Shown here piece by piece: positions 8,970 through 21,172 of a stretch of 64,000 nucleotides of DNA. Origin of the DNA: Pseudomonas prosekii. Lineage in GTDB: Bacteria > Pseudomonadota > Gammaproteobacteria > Pseudomonadales > Pseudomonadaceae. The DNA lies in the NCBI RefSeq assembly GCF_900105155.1, contig NZ_LT629762.1:248001-312000 (forward strand), given 5' to 3'. Positions within the stretch are counted from its first letter, which is position 1, and every line of letters starts with the position of its first letter. The notes under the pieces were generated by a model. It saw nothing but the letters and a program-made list of their open reading frames with translations. It ran no database searches and was not told where the DNA came from. The translations under genes were made by a program, and so were the position numbers.

Positions 8970-9458
8970 TCAACTGCCAAGGGTCAACCCGTTCGCCGGC
9001 AGCGGCAGCGCAGTTTTGTAACGCACCTGCTTCAAGGCAAAACTCGAACGAATATTCGCGACACCGGGGACTTTGGTCAGGAAATCCATCATGAAGCGCT
9101 CCAGCGACTGAATCGTCGGCACCAGCACACGGATCAGATAATCCGGATCGCCCGCCATCAGATAACACTCCATCACTTCCGGGCGATCCGAAATCGCCTC
9201 TTCGAAATGCGCCAGCGCTTCTTCGACCTGCTTCTCTAGGCTGACATGAATGAACACATTCACATGCAGCCCGAGCAAATCAGCATCCAGTAGCGTGACC
9301 TGCTCGCGTATCAGGCCCAATTCTTCCATTGCCTTGACCCGGTTGAAGCACGGCGTAGGCGACAGGTTGACCGAGCGTGCGAGGTCAGCATTGGTGATGC
9401 GGGCGTTCTCCTGAAGGCTGTTGAGAATGCCGATATCGGTACGATCCAATTTGCGCAT
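8970..9458 (-). CDS. bkdR: Lrp/AsnC-family activator of the bkd operon
   Basis: 162 aa: N-terminal helix-turn-helix (residues about 5-60, with [19 protein letters not shown]) and C-terminal RAM/AsnC effector domain (about 65-150). It is transcribed away from bkdA1, as in P. putida where BkdR, with branched-chain amino acids as effectors, activates bkdA1A2B-lpdV. The 186-bp gap to bkdA1 should contain its binding sites; it is A/T-rich near 9475-9560, but I could not define single sites by eye. Confidence 0.93.
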   Translation of the reverse strand: MRKLDRTDIGILNSLQENARITNADLARSVNLSPTPCFNRVKAMEELGLIREQVTLLDADLLGLHVNVFIHVSLEKQVEEALAHFEEAISDRPEVMECYLMAGDPDYLIRVLVPTIQSLERFMMDFLTKVPGVANIRSSFALKQVRYKTALPLPANGLTLGS

Positions 9459-9599
9459 GAGACAAAACCACCTGTTATTTTTGTTAATGCAGATTTTTTA
9501 TCCCCAAATGACCGACAACGCAACGAAACAGAGATAAATATTCTCCCGCGCCGAGCCTATGATGTTTGTAGGACAAGATTTCCACTCACCGTGGAATGA

Positions 9600-10880
<1,281 letters not shown>

Positions 10881-10881
10881 C

Positions 10882-11940
10882 ATGAACGATCACAACAACC
10901 AAATCGAGTTGGAAACCGCCATGACCACAACCACCATGACCATGATCCAGGCCCTGCGCTCGGCCATGGACGTGATGCTTGAGCGCGACGATAACGTCGT
11001 GGTATTCGGCCAGGACGTGGGCTATTTCGGCGGCGTGTTCCGTTGCACCGAAGGCCTGCAGAACAAGTACGGCACCTCGCGCGTGTTCGATGCGCCGATT
11101 TCCGAAAGCGGCATCGTCGGCGTCGCCGTCGGTATGGGCGCCTACGGTTTGCGCCCGGTGGCCGAGATTCAGTTCGCCGACTACGTCTACCCGGCGTCCG
11201 ACCAGATCATTTCCGAAGCCGCGCGTCTGCGTTATCGCTCGGCCGGCGAGTTCACCGCACCGATGACCCTGCGCATGCCTTGCGGCGGCGGCATTTATGG
11301 CGGCCAGACCCACAGCCAAAGTATCGAGGCGATGTTCACCCAGGTCTGCGGCCTGCGCACGGTGATGCCGTCCAACCCTTACGACGCCAAAGGCTTGCTG
11401 ATCGCCTCCATCGAAAACGATGACCCGGTGATCTTCCTTGAGCCAAAACGCCTGTACAACGGCCCGTTCGACGGCCACCACGACCGCCCGGTAACGCCGT
11501 GGTCAAAACACCCTGCCGCACAAGTGCCGGACGGTTATTACACCGTGCCGCTGGACGTCGCCGCCATTGCCCGCCCGGGCAAGGAAGTGACGATTCTGAC
11601 TTACGGCACCACGGTTTATGTCTCGCAAGTCGCCGCCGAAGAAAGCGGCGTCGATGCCGAAGTCATCGACCTGCGCAGCCTGTGGCCGCTGGACCTTGAA
11701 ACCATCGTCAAATCGGTGAAGAAAACCGGCCGTTGCGTGATCGTTCACGAAGCCACGCGCACCTGCGGTTTTGGCGCCGAACTGGTCGCGCTGGTGCAAG
11801 AGCATTGCTTCCACTACCTGGAAGCGCCAATCGAACGCGTCACTGGTTGGGACACCCCCTACCCGCACGCGCAAGAGTGGGCGTATTTCCCAGGGCCGTC
11901 CCGAGTGGGCGCGGCGTTGAAACGGGTCATGGAGGTCTGA
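10882..11940 (+). CDS. bkdA2: Branched-chain 2-oxo acid dehydrogenase E1 beta subunit
   Basis: 352 aa from ATG 10882; an alternative ATG at 10921 gives 339 aa, the length I recall for P. putida BkdA2, and is preceded by GGAAA. Either could be used; the region between is not conserved domain. The transketolase pyrimidine-binding part (VFGQDVGYFGGVF) and C-terminal transketolase domain (EVIDLRSLWPLDLETI) are complete. It pairs with BkdA1 in the E1 heterotetramer. Confidence 0.95.
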   Translation: MNDHNNQIELETAMTTTTMTMIQALRSAMDVMLERDDNVVVFGQDVGYFGGVFRCTEGLQNKYGTSRVFDAPISESGIVGVAVGMGAYGLRPVAEIQFADYVYPASDQIISEAARLRYRSAGEFTAPMTLRMPCGGGIYGGQTHSQSIEAMFTQVCGLRTVMPSNPYDAKGLLIASIENDDPVIFLEPKRLYNGPFDGHHDRPVTPWSKHPAAQVPDGYYTVPLDVAAIARPGKEVTILTYGTTVYVSQVAAEESGVDAEVIDLRSLWPLDLETIVKSVKKTGRCVIVHEATRTCGFGAELVALVQEHCFHYLEAPIERVTGWDTPYPHAQEWAYFPGPSRVGAALKRVMEV

Positions 11941-13236
11941 ATGGGCACGCACGTTATTAAAATGCCGGACATTGGCGAAGGCATTGCCGAAGTCGAATTG
12001 TCGGTGTGGCACGTCAAAGTCGGCGACATGGTCGTCGAAGATCAGGTCCTGGCCGACGTCATGACCGACAAAGCGATGGTCGATATTCCATCGCCGGTAC
12101 ACGGCAAAGTCATTTCGCTGGGCGGCCAGCCGGGCGAAGTGATGGCGGTTGGCAGCATTCTGATCAGCATCGAAGTGGAAGGCGCGGGCAACTATAAAGA
12201 GCCGGCGCATAAAGAGTCGGCCCAGCCGATTGCTGCGGCTAAAGAAGCGCCAGTTGCAGCGCCGACCAAAGTCGAACCCGTCGTTGAAAGCAAACCGGCC
12301 GCGTCTGCGCGCCCAGCCGCTGTGTGCCAAGGCCCGATGGTCGGCCGTGAAGCCGATGAGCGCCCACTGGCCTCGCCGGCCGTGCGCAAACATGCGCTCG
12401 ACCTTGGGATTCAGTTGCGTCTGGTGCGTGGCACTGGCCCGGCCGGCCGCGTATTGCACGAAGACCTCGACGCCTACCTGGCGCAAGGTCAGACGAACGC
12501 TTCGACCGCCCCCGCTGCTTACGCCCAGCGTACCGACGAGCAGCAAATCCCGGTGATCGGCATGCGCCGCAAGATCGCCCAGCGCATGCAGGACGCCACT
12601 CAGCGCGCCGCCCACTTCAGCTACGTCGAGGAAATCGACGTGACCGCCGTGGAAGAACTGCGCGCGCACCTCAACGAGAAACACGGCGCAACACGCGGCA
12701 AGTTGACCTTGCTGCCGTTCCTGGTCCGCGCGCTGGTCGTCGCCCTGCGCGACTTCCCGCAGATCAACGCCCGTTACGACGACGAAGCGCAAGTCATCAC
12801 CCGCCTCGGTGCGGTGCATGTCGGCGTCGCCACGCAAAGCGATATTGGCTTGATGGTGCCGGTGGTGCGTCACGCCGAGGCTCGCAGCTTGTGGGACAGC
12901 GCTGCGGAAATCTCCCGTTTGGCCAGCGCCGCGCGCAATGGCAAGGCCAGCCGCGATGAGCTGTCAGGCTCAAGCATCACCTTGACCAGCCTCGGCGCAT
13001 TGGGCGGGATCGTCAGCACGCCGGTGCTGAACCTGCCGGAAGTGGCGATCGTCGGCGTCAACAAAATCGTCGAACGGCCGATGGTGGTCAAAGGCCAGAT
13101 CGTCATTCGCAAGATGATGAACCTCTCCAGTTCCTTCGATCACCGCGTGGTCGATGGCATGGACGCGGCGCAATTCATCCAGGCCATTCGTGGCTTGCTC
13201 GAACAACCCGCCACCCTGTTTGTGGATGCGTTTTGA
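11941..13236 (+). CDS. bkdB: Branched-chain 2-oxo acid dehydrogenase E2 (lipoamide acyltransferase)
   Basis: Core acyltransferase of the complex, 431 aa. A single lipoyl domain has the lipoylated Lys44 in TDKAMVDIP; an Ala/Pro/Glu linker (about 85-125) leads to the E1/E3-binding domain ([14 protein letters not shown] region), a second linker and the catalytic CoA-acyltransferase domain with His401 in SFDHRVVDG. The ATG directly follows the bkdA2 stop, with GGAGG in the end of bkdA2 as ribosome binding site. Confidence 0.95.
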   Translation: MGTHVIKMPDIGEGIAEVELSVWHVKVGDMVVEDQVLADVMTDKAMVDIPSPVHGKVISLGGQPGEVMAVGSILISIEVEGAGNYKEPAHKESAQPIAAAKEAPVAAPTKVEPVVESKPAASARPAAVCQGPMVGREADERPLASPAVRKHALDLGIQLRLVRGTGPAGRVLHEDLDAYLAQGQTNASTAPAAYAQRTDEQQIPVIGMRRKIAQRMQDATQRAAHFSYVEEIDVTAVEELRAHLNEKHGATRGKLTLLPFLVRALVVALRDFPQINARYDDEAQVITRLGAVHVGVATQSDIGLMVPVVRHAEARSLWDSAAEISRLASAARNGKASRDELSGSSITLTSLGALGGIVSTPVLNLPEVAIVGVNKIVERPMVVKGQIVIRKMMNLSSSFDHRVVDGMDAAQFIQAIRGLLEQPATLFVDAF

Positions 13237-13247
13237 CTGGAGCAGTT

Positions 13248-14633
<1,386 letters not shown>

Positions 14634-14664
14634 CCCGGGGGATTGATGGGGTCAGTGATGGCCT

Positions 14665-14760
14665 CATCGCGAGCAAGCTCGCTCCCACAGGGGATTTGTG
14701 GTGTTTGTAGATGTCAAGACAGACCGGGATCAAATGGGGGAGCGAGCTTGCTCGCGATTT
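14665..14760. repeat. REP pair between lpdV and ilvE
   Basis: Inverted copies: reverse unit 14665-14690 (ATCGCGAGCAAGCTCGCTCC) and forward unit 14738-14760 (GGGAGCGAGCTTGCTCGCG). Confidence 0.9.
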
Positions 14761-14902
14761 TCGCAGGCGACTCGATTTATCTGCCAATCACCCAATAGTC
14801 CGGGCTGCGATTTAGGCCCGGAATGAAGTATTGTTGTCCCCATCCAAAAAAACGTCAGAAGCCTTGAACCGTTTCGACGGTTGTTCAGTGATAGAGGGTG
14901 TC

Positions 14903-15922
14903 ATGGGTAACGAAAGCATCAATTGGGACAAGCTGGGTTTTGATTACATCAAGACCGACAAACGCTATCTGTCGTACTGGCGCAATGGCGAGTGGGACGC
15001 AGGCACCCTGACCGAAGATAACGTGCTGCACATCAGCGAAGGCTCGACTGCCCTTCACTATGGCCAGCAATGCTTCGAAGGCATGAAGGCTTATCGTTGC
15101 AAGGACGGCTCGATCAACCTGTTCCGTCCTGATCAGAATGCCCTGCGCATGCAACGCAGCTGCGCGCGCCTGCTGATGCCGTTCGTCGAAACCGAGCAGT
15201 TCATCGAAGCCTGCAAAGCCGTGGTGCGCGCCAACGAGCGTTTCATTCCGCCTTACGGCACCGGCGGCGCGCTGTACCTGCGTCCGTTTGTGATCGGCGT
15301 CGGTGACAACATCGGCGTGCGCACTGCGCCCGAGTTCATCTTCTCGATCTTCGCAATCCCGGTCGGCGCCTACTTCAAGGGCGGCCTGACCCCGCACAAC
15401 TTCCTGATTTCCAGCTTCGACCGCGCGGCCCCACAAGGCACCGGCGCGGCCAAGGTCGGTGGCAACTATGCCGCGAGCCTGATGCCTGGTTCGCAAGCCA
15501 AGAAAGCCAACTTCGCCGACTGCATCTACCTCGACCCGATGACCCACTCGAAAATCGAAGAAGTCGGCTCGGCCAACTTCTTCGGTATCACCCACGACGA
15601 CAAATTCATCACGCCGAAGTCGCCTTCGGTGCTGCCGGGTATCACCCGTCTGTCGTTGATCGAGCTGGCGAAATCGCGTCTCGGTCTGGAAGTGATCGAA
15701 GGTGACGTATTCATCGACAAGCTCTCGGACTTCAAAGAGGCCGGCGCTTGCGGTACGGCTGCCGTGATCACCCCGATCGGCGGCATCAGCTACAACGACA
15801 AACTGCACGTGTTCCACAGCGAAACCGAAGTCGGCCCGGTCACCCAGAAGCTCTACAAAGAGCTGACCTGTGTGCAAACCGGCGACGTCGAAGCGCCAGC
15901 GGGCTGGATCGTCAAGGTTTGA
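14903..15922 (+). CDS. ilvE: Branched-chain amino acid aminotransferase
   Basis: 339-aa fold-IV PLP enzyme that interconverts Val, Leu, Ile and their 2-oxo acids. PLP lysine is Lys184 in KVGGNYAAS; the GTGGALYLRP and GSANFFGI segments are typical of the eukaryote-like long BCAT group. ATG 14903 has GAGGG upstream and gives the family N-terminus MGNESINWDKL; an upstream TTG at 14831 would add an unrelated stretch. It has its own gap and terminator, but sits beside bkd, whose substrates it produces. Confidence 0.94.
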   Translation: MGNESINWDKLGFDYIKTDKRYLSYWRNGEWDAGTLTEDNVLHISEGSTALHYGQQCFEGMKAYRCKDGSINLFRPDQNALRMQRSCARLLMPFVETEQFIEACKAVVRANERFIPPYGTGGALYLRPFVIGVGDNIGVRTAPEFIFSIFAIPVGAYFKGGLTPHNFLISSFDRAAPQGTGAAKVGGNYAASLMPGSQAKKANFADCIYLDPMTHSKIEEVGSANFFGITHDDKFITPKSPSVLPGITRLSLIELAKSRLGLEVIEGDVFIDKLSDFKEAGACGTAAVITPIGGISYNDKLHVFHSETEVGPVTQKLYKELTCVQTGDVEAPAGWIVKV

Positions 15923-15940
15923 TCTGACGCCAGCTACCAA

Positions 15941-15978
15941 AAGCCCCTCATTGCTTTGGTGATGAGGGGCTTTTTTAT
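15941..15978 (+). terminator. Rho-independent terminator of ilvE
   Basis: AAGCCCCTCAT (15941-15951), loop, ATGAGGGGCTT (15962-15972), then TTTTTT. Confidence 0.93.
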
Positions 15979-16001
15979 GCGTGCTGAAAACTGCTTTTCC
16001 G

Positions 16002-16095
16002 TAGGAGCGAGGCTTGCCCGCGAAAGCGCTGTATCAGTCAAATAGATGTTGGCTGTGCCGGCGCCTTCGCGGGCAAGCCTCGCTCCTACGGTAAG
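16002..16095. repeat. REP pair after ilvE
   Basis: GTAGGAGCGAGGCTTGCCCG and its inverted copy at 16066-16091 form one BIME between ilvE and the convergent repair gene. Confidence 0.9.
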
Positions 16096-16098
16096 TCG

Positions 16099-16953
16099 TT
16101 ACTCCGAATTCACCGCAGAACCGCGCTCGCCATCGCCCAGCGCAATGCGTTTACCGCCCCTGCCCTTGATGCTGCTGGCCTGCCCGTCCTGCTGCTTGCC
16201 GGTTCGTGCCTGAGTGATCAGCCCGGGAATCAACGCGCCTTCCGGCAGATTCTTCCAGAACCGCGCCGGCAAATGGCCCTGCATGACCTTCGGGTTCAGC
16301 CGCGCCGGGTTGAAGATGTGGCTGTAATAAGTCAGCCACATGTCGCCGTGCGGATCGTCGACGTTCTGCGCCAGTTTTTGCCATTCAATCGGGCACTGAC
16401 GTTCGTGGATCAACTGTTCGCCGTCGTAATAAACCCCGTCGCGTGGCGTGGCGATCAACCAGCGATGGCGGCCCATACGACCGATGAAGTGCTCACTCGC
16501 GCTGTGCAGAATGTCGTGGGCTGCTTCGTGCCACGCCACGTATTGCGGACCTTCGACGTTTGGCGGCCGCTCGACGAAACGCACGAACGCGTGCAGGTGA
16601 TGGGCCTCGCGCTGCACTTGCTTGATCCGCCGCTGCAATTCGCTGCCAAGCTTGTCGCCGGCAAGCATCGCCGTGCGATCGCCATGGCTGACTCGCCACA
16701 ACACTTCGTAAAGCAGGCTCCAGCGCTGATCACCGCGATAGCGTGAGGCGCTTTCGAGAATGCCCAGCAGCGCCATGGGAATACGCGCCTGGAACGGCCC
16801 TTGGCCCTCGGGCGGCGAATCATCGCTGGCGAACAGGTCGGCAACACCTTCCGACGCCCAACTGACCAGACTCGGATCAACCTCATGGCTGAGCAACCAG
16901 CGCGCCTGCTGGCGCCAGAGGTCGAAGAGGTCGTCGCAATCGAGGTTGATCAT
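16099..16953 (-). CDS. TIGR03915-family DNA metabolism protein (UDG-related)
   Basis: 284 aa. The protein resembles the family that is almost always encoded with a TIGR03916 radical-SAM protein and is thought to act in DNA repair; conserved segments seen include SHGDRTAMLAGDKLGSELQR, HAFVRFVE, YVAWHEAAHDIL, FIGRMG and WQKLAQNVDDPHGDMW. Its ATG (16953) overlaps the upstream stop (ATGA), and a GTG at 16959 is the only alternative. The C-terminus (last 40 residues) is charged and low complexity. Its chemistry is not established in what I know; role in SOS repair follows from the LexA box upstream of the operon. Confidence 0.85.
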   Translation of the reverse strand: MINLDCDDLFDLWRQQARWLLSHEVDPSLVSWASEGVADLFASDDSPPEGQGPFQARIPMALLGILESASRYRGDQRWSLLYEVLWRVSHGDRTAMLAGDKLGSELQRRIKQVQREAHHLHAFVRFVERPPNVEGPQYVAWHEAAHDILHSASEHFIGRMGRHRWLIATPRDGVYYDGEQLIHERQCPIEWQKLAQNVDDPHGDMWLTYYSHIFNPARLNPKVMQGHLPARFWKNLPEGALIPGLITQARTGKQQDGQASSIKGRGGKRIALGDGERGSAVNSE

Positions 16954-18170
16954 CCCCACAAGCCCATTTGTTGCGGCTGCGGCCGGTCACGCAGTTGCTG
17001 ATAAAGCAAATGGCTGGTGACTTCCGACTGCTGCGGGTGGTAATCGCTGGTGATGAAGAACGGTTTGGCTTTGGCCAACACGCAACGCATGCGCGCCAGG
17101 TCTTCATATCGAATACGCCGCTGGCGGCGCAGCTCCACCAACCGCTCGGTGGTGCGCAAGCCAATCCCCGGAATACGCGCGATCAACGAGGCTTCGGCGC
17201 GATTCAGGTCCAGCGGAAATACCTCGCGATTCTCCAGCGCCCAAGCCAGTTTCGGGTCAATGTCCAGCGCCAGATGCCCCGGCCCCTTGAACAGCTCACC
17301 AGCGGTAAAGCCATAGCTGCGCAGGAGAAAATCCGCTTGGTACAAACGGTGTTCACGCATCAGCGGCGGCGCCGCGAGCGGCACACTTTTCGGGCTGTTC
17401 GGGATCGGACTGAACGCCGAGTAGTAAACCCGCCGCAGCTTGAAGTTGCCGTAAAGTGCCTGGGCGCCGTGCAGAATAGTGCTGTCATCGGTGTCGTCGG
17501 CGCCGACAATCATCTGCGTGCTCTGCCCGGCCGGGGCAAACTTCGGTGCGCGAGGCTCGTTCAGCACAGTCTGCTCGCCGGTGTAGATGGTCTGCATCGC
17601 TTGTTTGATCGAGCCCAGTTGTTTCTCCGGCGCCAGGGTTTGCAGGCTGGCATCGGTGGGCAATTCGATGTTGACGCTGAGGCGATCGGCATAACGCCCC
17701 GCTTCTGCAATCAATGCTGGATCGGCTTCGGGAATCGTCTTCAAATGAATGTAGCCACGGAACTCGTGCTCTTCGCGCAACAGTTTGGCTACGCGGATCA
17801 GTTGTTCCATGGTGTAGTCGGCGGAACGAATGATCCCTGAACTGAGGAACAATCCGCTGACGCAATTGCGCCGGTAGAAATCCATGGTCAGCGTCACCAC
17901 TTCTTCTGGCGTGAACCGCGCCCGAGGTACATCGCTAGAGCGGCGATTAACGCAGTATTGGCAGTCGTAGAGACAGAAATTGGTCAGGAGGATTTTCAGC
18001 AGCGACACGCAGCGCCCGTCCGGCGTGTAGCTGTGGCAAATGCCCATGCCATCGGTGGAACCCAGCCCGCTCTTGCCTTCGGAGCTGCGCTTGGGCGCGC
18101 CACTGCTGGCGCAAGACGCGTCGTACTTGGCGGCGTCGGCGAGAATGCTGAGCTTGTCGATGAGTTCCAT
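16950..18170 (-). CDS. Putative DNA modification/repair radical-SAM protein (TIGR03916)
   Basis: 406 aa. The iron-sulfur motif CxxxCxxC is Cys66/Cys70/Cys73 in NFCLYDCQYCV, and a helix-hairpin-helix DNA-binding motif (IARIPGIGLRTTERLVELRR) lies near residues 340-360. This combination points to radical chemistry on DNA. It is first in a two-gene operon with the TIGR03915 protein and begins 15 bp after a canonical LexA box, so it is probably damage-inducible. Confidence 0.9.
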   Translation of the reverse strand: MELIDKLSILADAAKYDASCASSGAPKRSSEGKSGLGSTDGMGICHSYTPDGRCVSLLKILLTNFCLYDCQYCVNRRSSDVPRARFTPEEVVTLTMDFYRRNCVSGLFLSSGIIRSADYTMEQLIRVAKLLREEHEFRGYIHLKTIPEADPALIAEAGRYADRLSVNIELPTDASLQTLAPEKQLGSIKQAMQTIYTGEQTVLNEPRAPKFAPAGQSTQMIVGADDTDDSTILHGAQALYGNFKLRRVYYSAFSPIPNSPKSVPLAAPPLMREHRLYQADFLLRSYGFTAGELFKGPGHLALDIDPKLAWALENREVFPLDLNRAEASLIARIPGIGLRTTERLVELRRQRRIRYEDLARMRCVLAKAKPFFITSDYHPQQSEVTSHLLYQQLRDRPQPQQMGLWG

Positions 18171-18185
18171 GAGGAGAGCCTTTTA

Positions 18186-18201
18186 CTGTTCAGATATACA
18201 G
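18186..18201. promoter_or_regulatory. LexA (SOS) box
   Basis: CTGTTCAGATATACAG fits CTG-N10-CAG with an AT-rich core, extended by TA on both sides (18184-18203). On the minus strand it overlaps a TATACT -10 hexamer and ends 15 bp before the radical-SAM start, as expected for repression by LexA. Confidence 0.85.
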
Positions 18202-18327
18202 TATAGACTCGGCTCCCGACGCACAACCCGGCAACAGACCCTTCCGTCGGACCGGATGAAATCGGCGCATGGACCGATTCCTCACTAAACTAGCCGCGTG
18301 TGAATGCCCCCGACAGGTATTAAGACC

Positions 18328-18669
18328 ATGAACAAATTCTGGCGAAAGTATCTGGCCTTGCTGGACACCGACTTCACCACGCAGGTGTTCGACAACATCA
18401 AGAACCTGCTGGTCTGCGCGTTATTGTTCGCGGCGGGCACCAATGCCCTCGACAGTAGCCATCACCTATATATGGGGCTGCTGGCCGCGGATCTGGCCGG
18501 TTGGGCGCTGATCGGCTTGTCGGCAGTGTTGATGCTGCTCAACGTCAGCGATGGCATGCGGCGATTGTCGCGGTTGCCCTACCACACGGCGTTTCAGGTG
18601 ATTTTGTTTCTGATTTATCTGGTGTTGGCGATTCGCGTGGTGGAAATAGTCTGGGATTTTCGGGCGTAG
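18328..18669 (+). CDS. Small multi-pass membrane protein, unknown function
   Basis: 113 aa from ATG 18328; an ATG 24 bases upstream (18304) is also in frame but the shorter start gives the typical MNKFWRKY basic N-terminus. Three hydrophobic segments are visible (about residues 25-40, 50-70 and 85-105). I do not recognise the family with confidence; it looks like a conserved pseudomonad membrane protein. It stands alone between the repair operon and the P450 gene. Confidence 0.65.
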   Translation: MNKFWRKYLALLDTDFTTQVFDNIKNLLVCALLFAAGTNALDSSHHLYMGLLAADLAGWALIGLSAVLMLLNVSDGMRRLSRLPYHTAFQVILFLIYLVLAIRVVEIVWDFRA

Positions 18670-18775
18670 GACAGCGTTTGTTCCGCTTCAGGCATGTGCG
18701 CGCAAACCGTCGGCGCTGACCGCGCAAGTCCGCTACTTGGCAACACTTTCTCCTCCACGAACAAGGCTGCGGCCC

Positions 18776-19882
18776 ATGGACCCGATCATCGCTGCGACTC
18801 ACGCCGATCCTTATCCGTATTACGCGCAACTGCGCGCCGCGGGTGGACTGGTTTTTCATCAGCAATTGCAGCTTTGGGTCGCGAGCAGCGCCGCCGCCGT
18901 CGCCGCGGTGCTGGCGCATCCCGACTGCCACGTGCGCCCGTTCGCCGAGCCGGTGCCCAAGGCGATTGCCGATGGCGAGGCCGGTGAAGTGTTCGGTCGG
19001 CTGATGCGAATGAATGACGGCCCGCGCCAGCAATGTCCGCGCGCGGCAGTCGAGCCGGGCCTGGCGATGATTGATCAGGACGAAGTACGCGCGCTGGTTC
19101 GCGCACGACTGCTCACTGCGGACGCCGACGGCCTGAACAAAGCGATGCTGCGTGACCCGGTGTGCGTGGTCGCAGCGCTGCTCGGATTTACCCCCGATCA
19201 GGGACGGATGATCAGCGATTTGACAGCCGACTTCGTCGCTTGCCTGTCACCGCTGAGCACGACGGCGCAACTGGCGGCGGCGCATTCGGCGACTGAACAG
19301 TTGCGCGGGTATTTCATAGAGTTGCTTGAAATTCCGGGCGTGCACAGCTCACTGCTAACGGGCATCAGGCAGCGGGCCGGCGATCTGGATCGAGAGACAC
19401 TGATCGCTAACTTGATCGGGCTCTGTTCGCAAACCTGCGAGGCGACGGCCGGGTTGATTGGCAATGCGTTGGTGACATTGATTCAAAACCCGCCGTTGCC
19501 GGGTGGCGCCGACGAATTTCTAGCCGAAGTCCAACGTTTCGATCCGCCAGTGCAAAACACTCGTCGATTCGTCGCTGCGGCGTGTGAAATTGACCGCGTC
19601 AGCCTGGCGCGCGGGGACACGATTCTTTTGTTGCTAGCCTCCGCCAATCGCGACCCGTTGCTCAATGAACAGCCCGACACGTTCCTGATCGACCGCCCGA
19701 ACCGTCGCAGCTTTAGCTTCGGCGCAGGTCGGCATCAATGTCCCGGGCAATTGCTGGCGCTGACGATTGCGAGTGCCACCCTGACGCAGATTTTGGCGAT
19801 GAAGCCAGCGTTGGAGCGGTTGTCATGGGTTTATCGCCCTTCGCTGAACGGGCGGATTCCGGTTTTCCATTGGTTTGAATGA
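18776..19882 (+). CDS. Cytochrome P450
   Basis: 368-aa soluble bacterial P450. Heme ligand Cys322 lies in FSFGAGRHQCPGQ, and the ExxR pair is in EVQRFDPP followed by NTRRF. Two family positions are unusual: the I-helix region reads LCSQTCEATAG rather than the usual AGxE/DT, and the C-helix HxxxR that contacts heme propionate appears as DGPRQQCPR. ATG 18776 is the first Met before the conserved PYPYYAQLR; a TTG at 18737 is possible. No ferredoxin or reductase gene is adjacent, so the redox partner is elsewhere. Substrate unknown. Confidence 0.88.
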   Translation: MDPIIAATHADPYPYYAQLRAAGGLVFHQQLQLWVASSAAAVAAVLAHPDCHVRPFAEPVPKAIADGEAGEVFGRLMRMNDGPRQQCPRAAVEPGLAMIDQDEVRALVRARLLTADADGLNKAMLRDPVCVVAALLGFTPDQGRMISDLTADFVACLSPLSTTAQLAAAHSATEQLRGYFIELLEIPGVHSSLLTGIRQRAGDLDRETLIANLIGLCSQTCEATAGLIGNALVTLIQNPPLPGGADEFLAEVQRFDPPVQNTRRFVAAACEIDRVSLARGDTILLLLASANRDPLLNEQPDTFLIDRPNRRSFSFGAGRHQCPGQLLALTIASATLTQILAMKPALERLSWVYRPSLNGRIPVFHWFE

Positions 19883-20060
19883 GCAAGACAGAATCTGGGC
19901 TCAAGACCTGTGTCTGAAATACATCAACAATGACGTCGAATCTGTCGCGACTTCCGCCATCGCTGCGCTCGGTCATATAGCCCGTAGTCATGGTGAACTG
20001 GGTATGAAAGCAGTGACACCTCTTCAGCCAGCGGGGTTTGGTCATTCACGCCACCACCGA

Positions 20061-20399
20061 TCAATCATCGCGCGTCAGCACTTCCAGCAATTCAATCTCG
20101 AAAATCAGGTTCGAATTCGGTGTGATTGCGCCCATGCTGCGCTCGCCGTAAGCCAGATGTGCCGGCACCAGCAGCTTGCGTTTGCCGCCGACCTGCATGC
20201 CCATGATTCCCTGGTCCCAGCCCTTGATCACGCGCCCGGTGCCGATCACGCACTGAAAGGGCTTGCCGCGACTGTAGGAAGAATCGAACTCGGTTCCGTC
20301 CTCCAGCCATCCACGGTATTGCGTGGTGATCAAAGCGCCTTTTACCGCAGCCTTGCCATCACCCGATTCGAGATCGATTACCTGAAGTTCTTCGTTCAT
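20061..20399 (-). CDS. FKBP-type peptidyl-prolyl cis-trans isomerase
   Basis: 112 aa, one FKBP domain without signal peptide, so probably cytoplasmic. Core residues are present: YRGWLEDGTEFDSS, the VIKGWDQGIMGMQVGGKRKL segment with the conserved Trp, PAHLAYG and NSNLIFEIELLEV. ATG 20399 is preferred to an in-frame GTG at 20408. The 178-bp space toward the P450 gene contains nothing I can assign. Confidence 0.93.
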   Translation of the reverse strand: MNEELQVIDLESGDGKAAVKGALITTQYRGWLEDGTEFDSSYSRGKPFQCVIGTGRVIKGWDQGIMGMQVGGKRKLLVPAHLAYGERSMGAITPNSNLIFEIELLEVLTRDD

Positions 20400-20605
20400 T
20401 GCCCGCACTCATCTGTTCTGTTTTGTTCATTAGCCGCAAGGGCTGAATGGGCGCCGTTTTCCCAGAATTTTGCGGAGTTGGCAACTGTCTTGAGGAGTGG
20501 TTTCTGTGAAGGAAGTCTGCGCGCCGAGCCGAGCGATGGGAAACGACTGCCCGGCGCGCGCTAACGGTCAGCGTCAAGCGTGCGCCGAAACAATTGATTC
20601 AGGGG

Positions 20606-20914
20606 CTAACGCTCAACCGGCCGAATATCCACAATCGTCCCGTTGGTGATCATCACCATCATGTACTTGTCATTGATCTGCACCCACTGCGAATCAGCCT
20701 TCGGCGATTGCAGACCTTTTTCTTTCCAGTTTTTCAGGGCTTTTTCGCTGCGCTGGTAGATGTCCGGGGCACGGTCACCGACTTCCAGGGTGCGTTTGTT
20801 GTTGACCCCGGGCTGCACGGTTTTTTGCGGATTGTCCGCCGCTTGAACGATTGGAGTGGCTGCGGCGAAGCCTGCGACGAGGGCGAGGCTGGCGATAAGG
20901 GTTTTGCTTGTCAT
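20606..20914 (-). CDS. RcnB-like periplasmic protein
   Basis: 102 aa with a signal peptide cleaved near VQA|AD (residue 26). The mature part has the RcnB-type pattern GDRAPDIYQR...NWKEKGLQ...WVQINDKYMMV...NGTIVDI. RcnB in E. coli helps nickel/cobalt homeostasis, but many members have no tested role. Ribosome binding site GAGG precedes ATG 20914. Single gene. Confidence 0.78.
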   Translation of the reverse strand: MTSKTLIASLALVAGFAAATPIVQAADNPQKTVQPGVNNKRTLEVGDRAPDIYQRSEKALKNWKEKGLQSPKADSQWVQINDKYMMVMITNGTIVDIRPVER

Positions 20915-21120
20915 CGGTAAACCTCTGGGATGTCTGGGTACTGAAGTTCGGACTGCGCGCGCGGCAAATCATTCCTTGCTGCGGTGATCAAATTTGCCAG
21001 AACAATACGCTTGGCCGCTCAACGCATGACCAGACATTGATCCGCTTCACGCATCAATACATGCCAACAATGCAATTAACATATCGATGGCCCTGCTCCA
21101 CTATCCGCCCCAATAAGAAC

Positions 21121-21146
21121 CGTGCGCCGCTGCAACGAGGCGCACG
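21121..21146. repeat. Perfect 8-bp inverted repeat in the leader of the MFS gene
   Basis: CGTGCGCC (21121-21128) and GGCGCACG (21139-21146) lie 27 bp before the transporter ATG. It could be an operator or an mRNA hairpin; no T-run follows. The remaining 20915-21120 shows no other clear signal. Confidence 0.5.
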
Positions 21147-21172
21147 TCATAAAAGCGGTGGAGACACATCAA

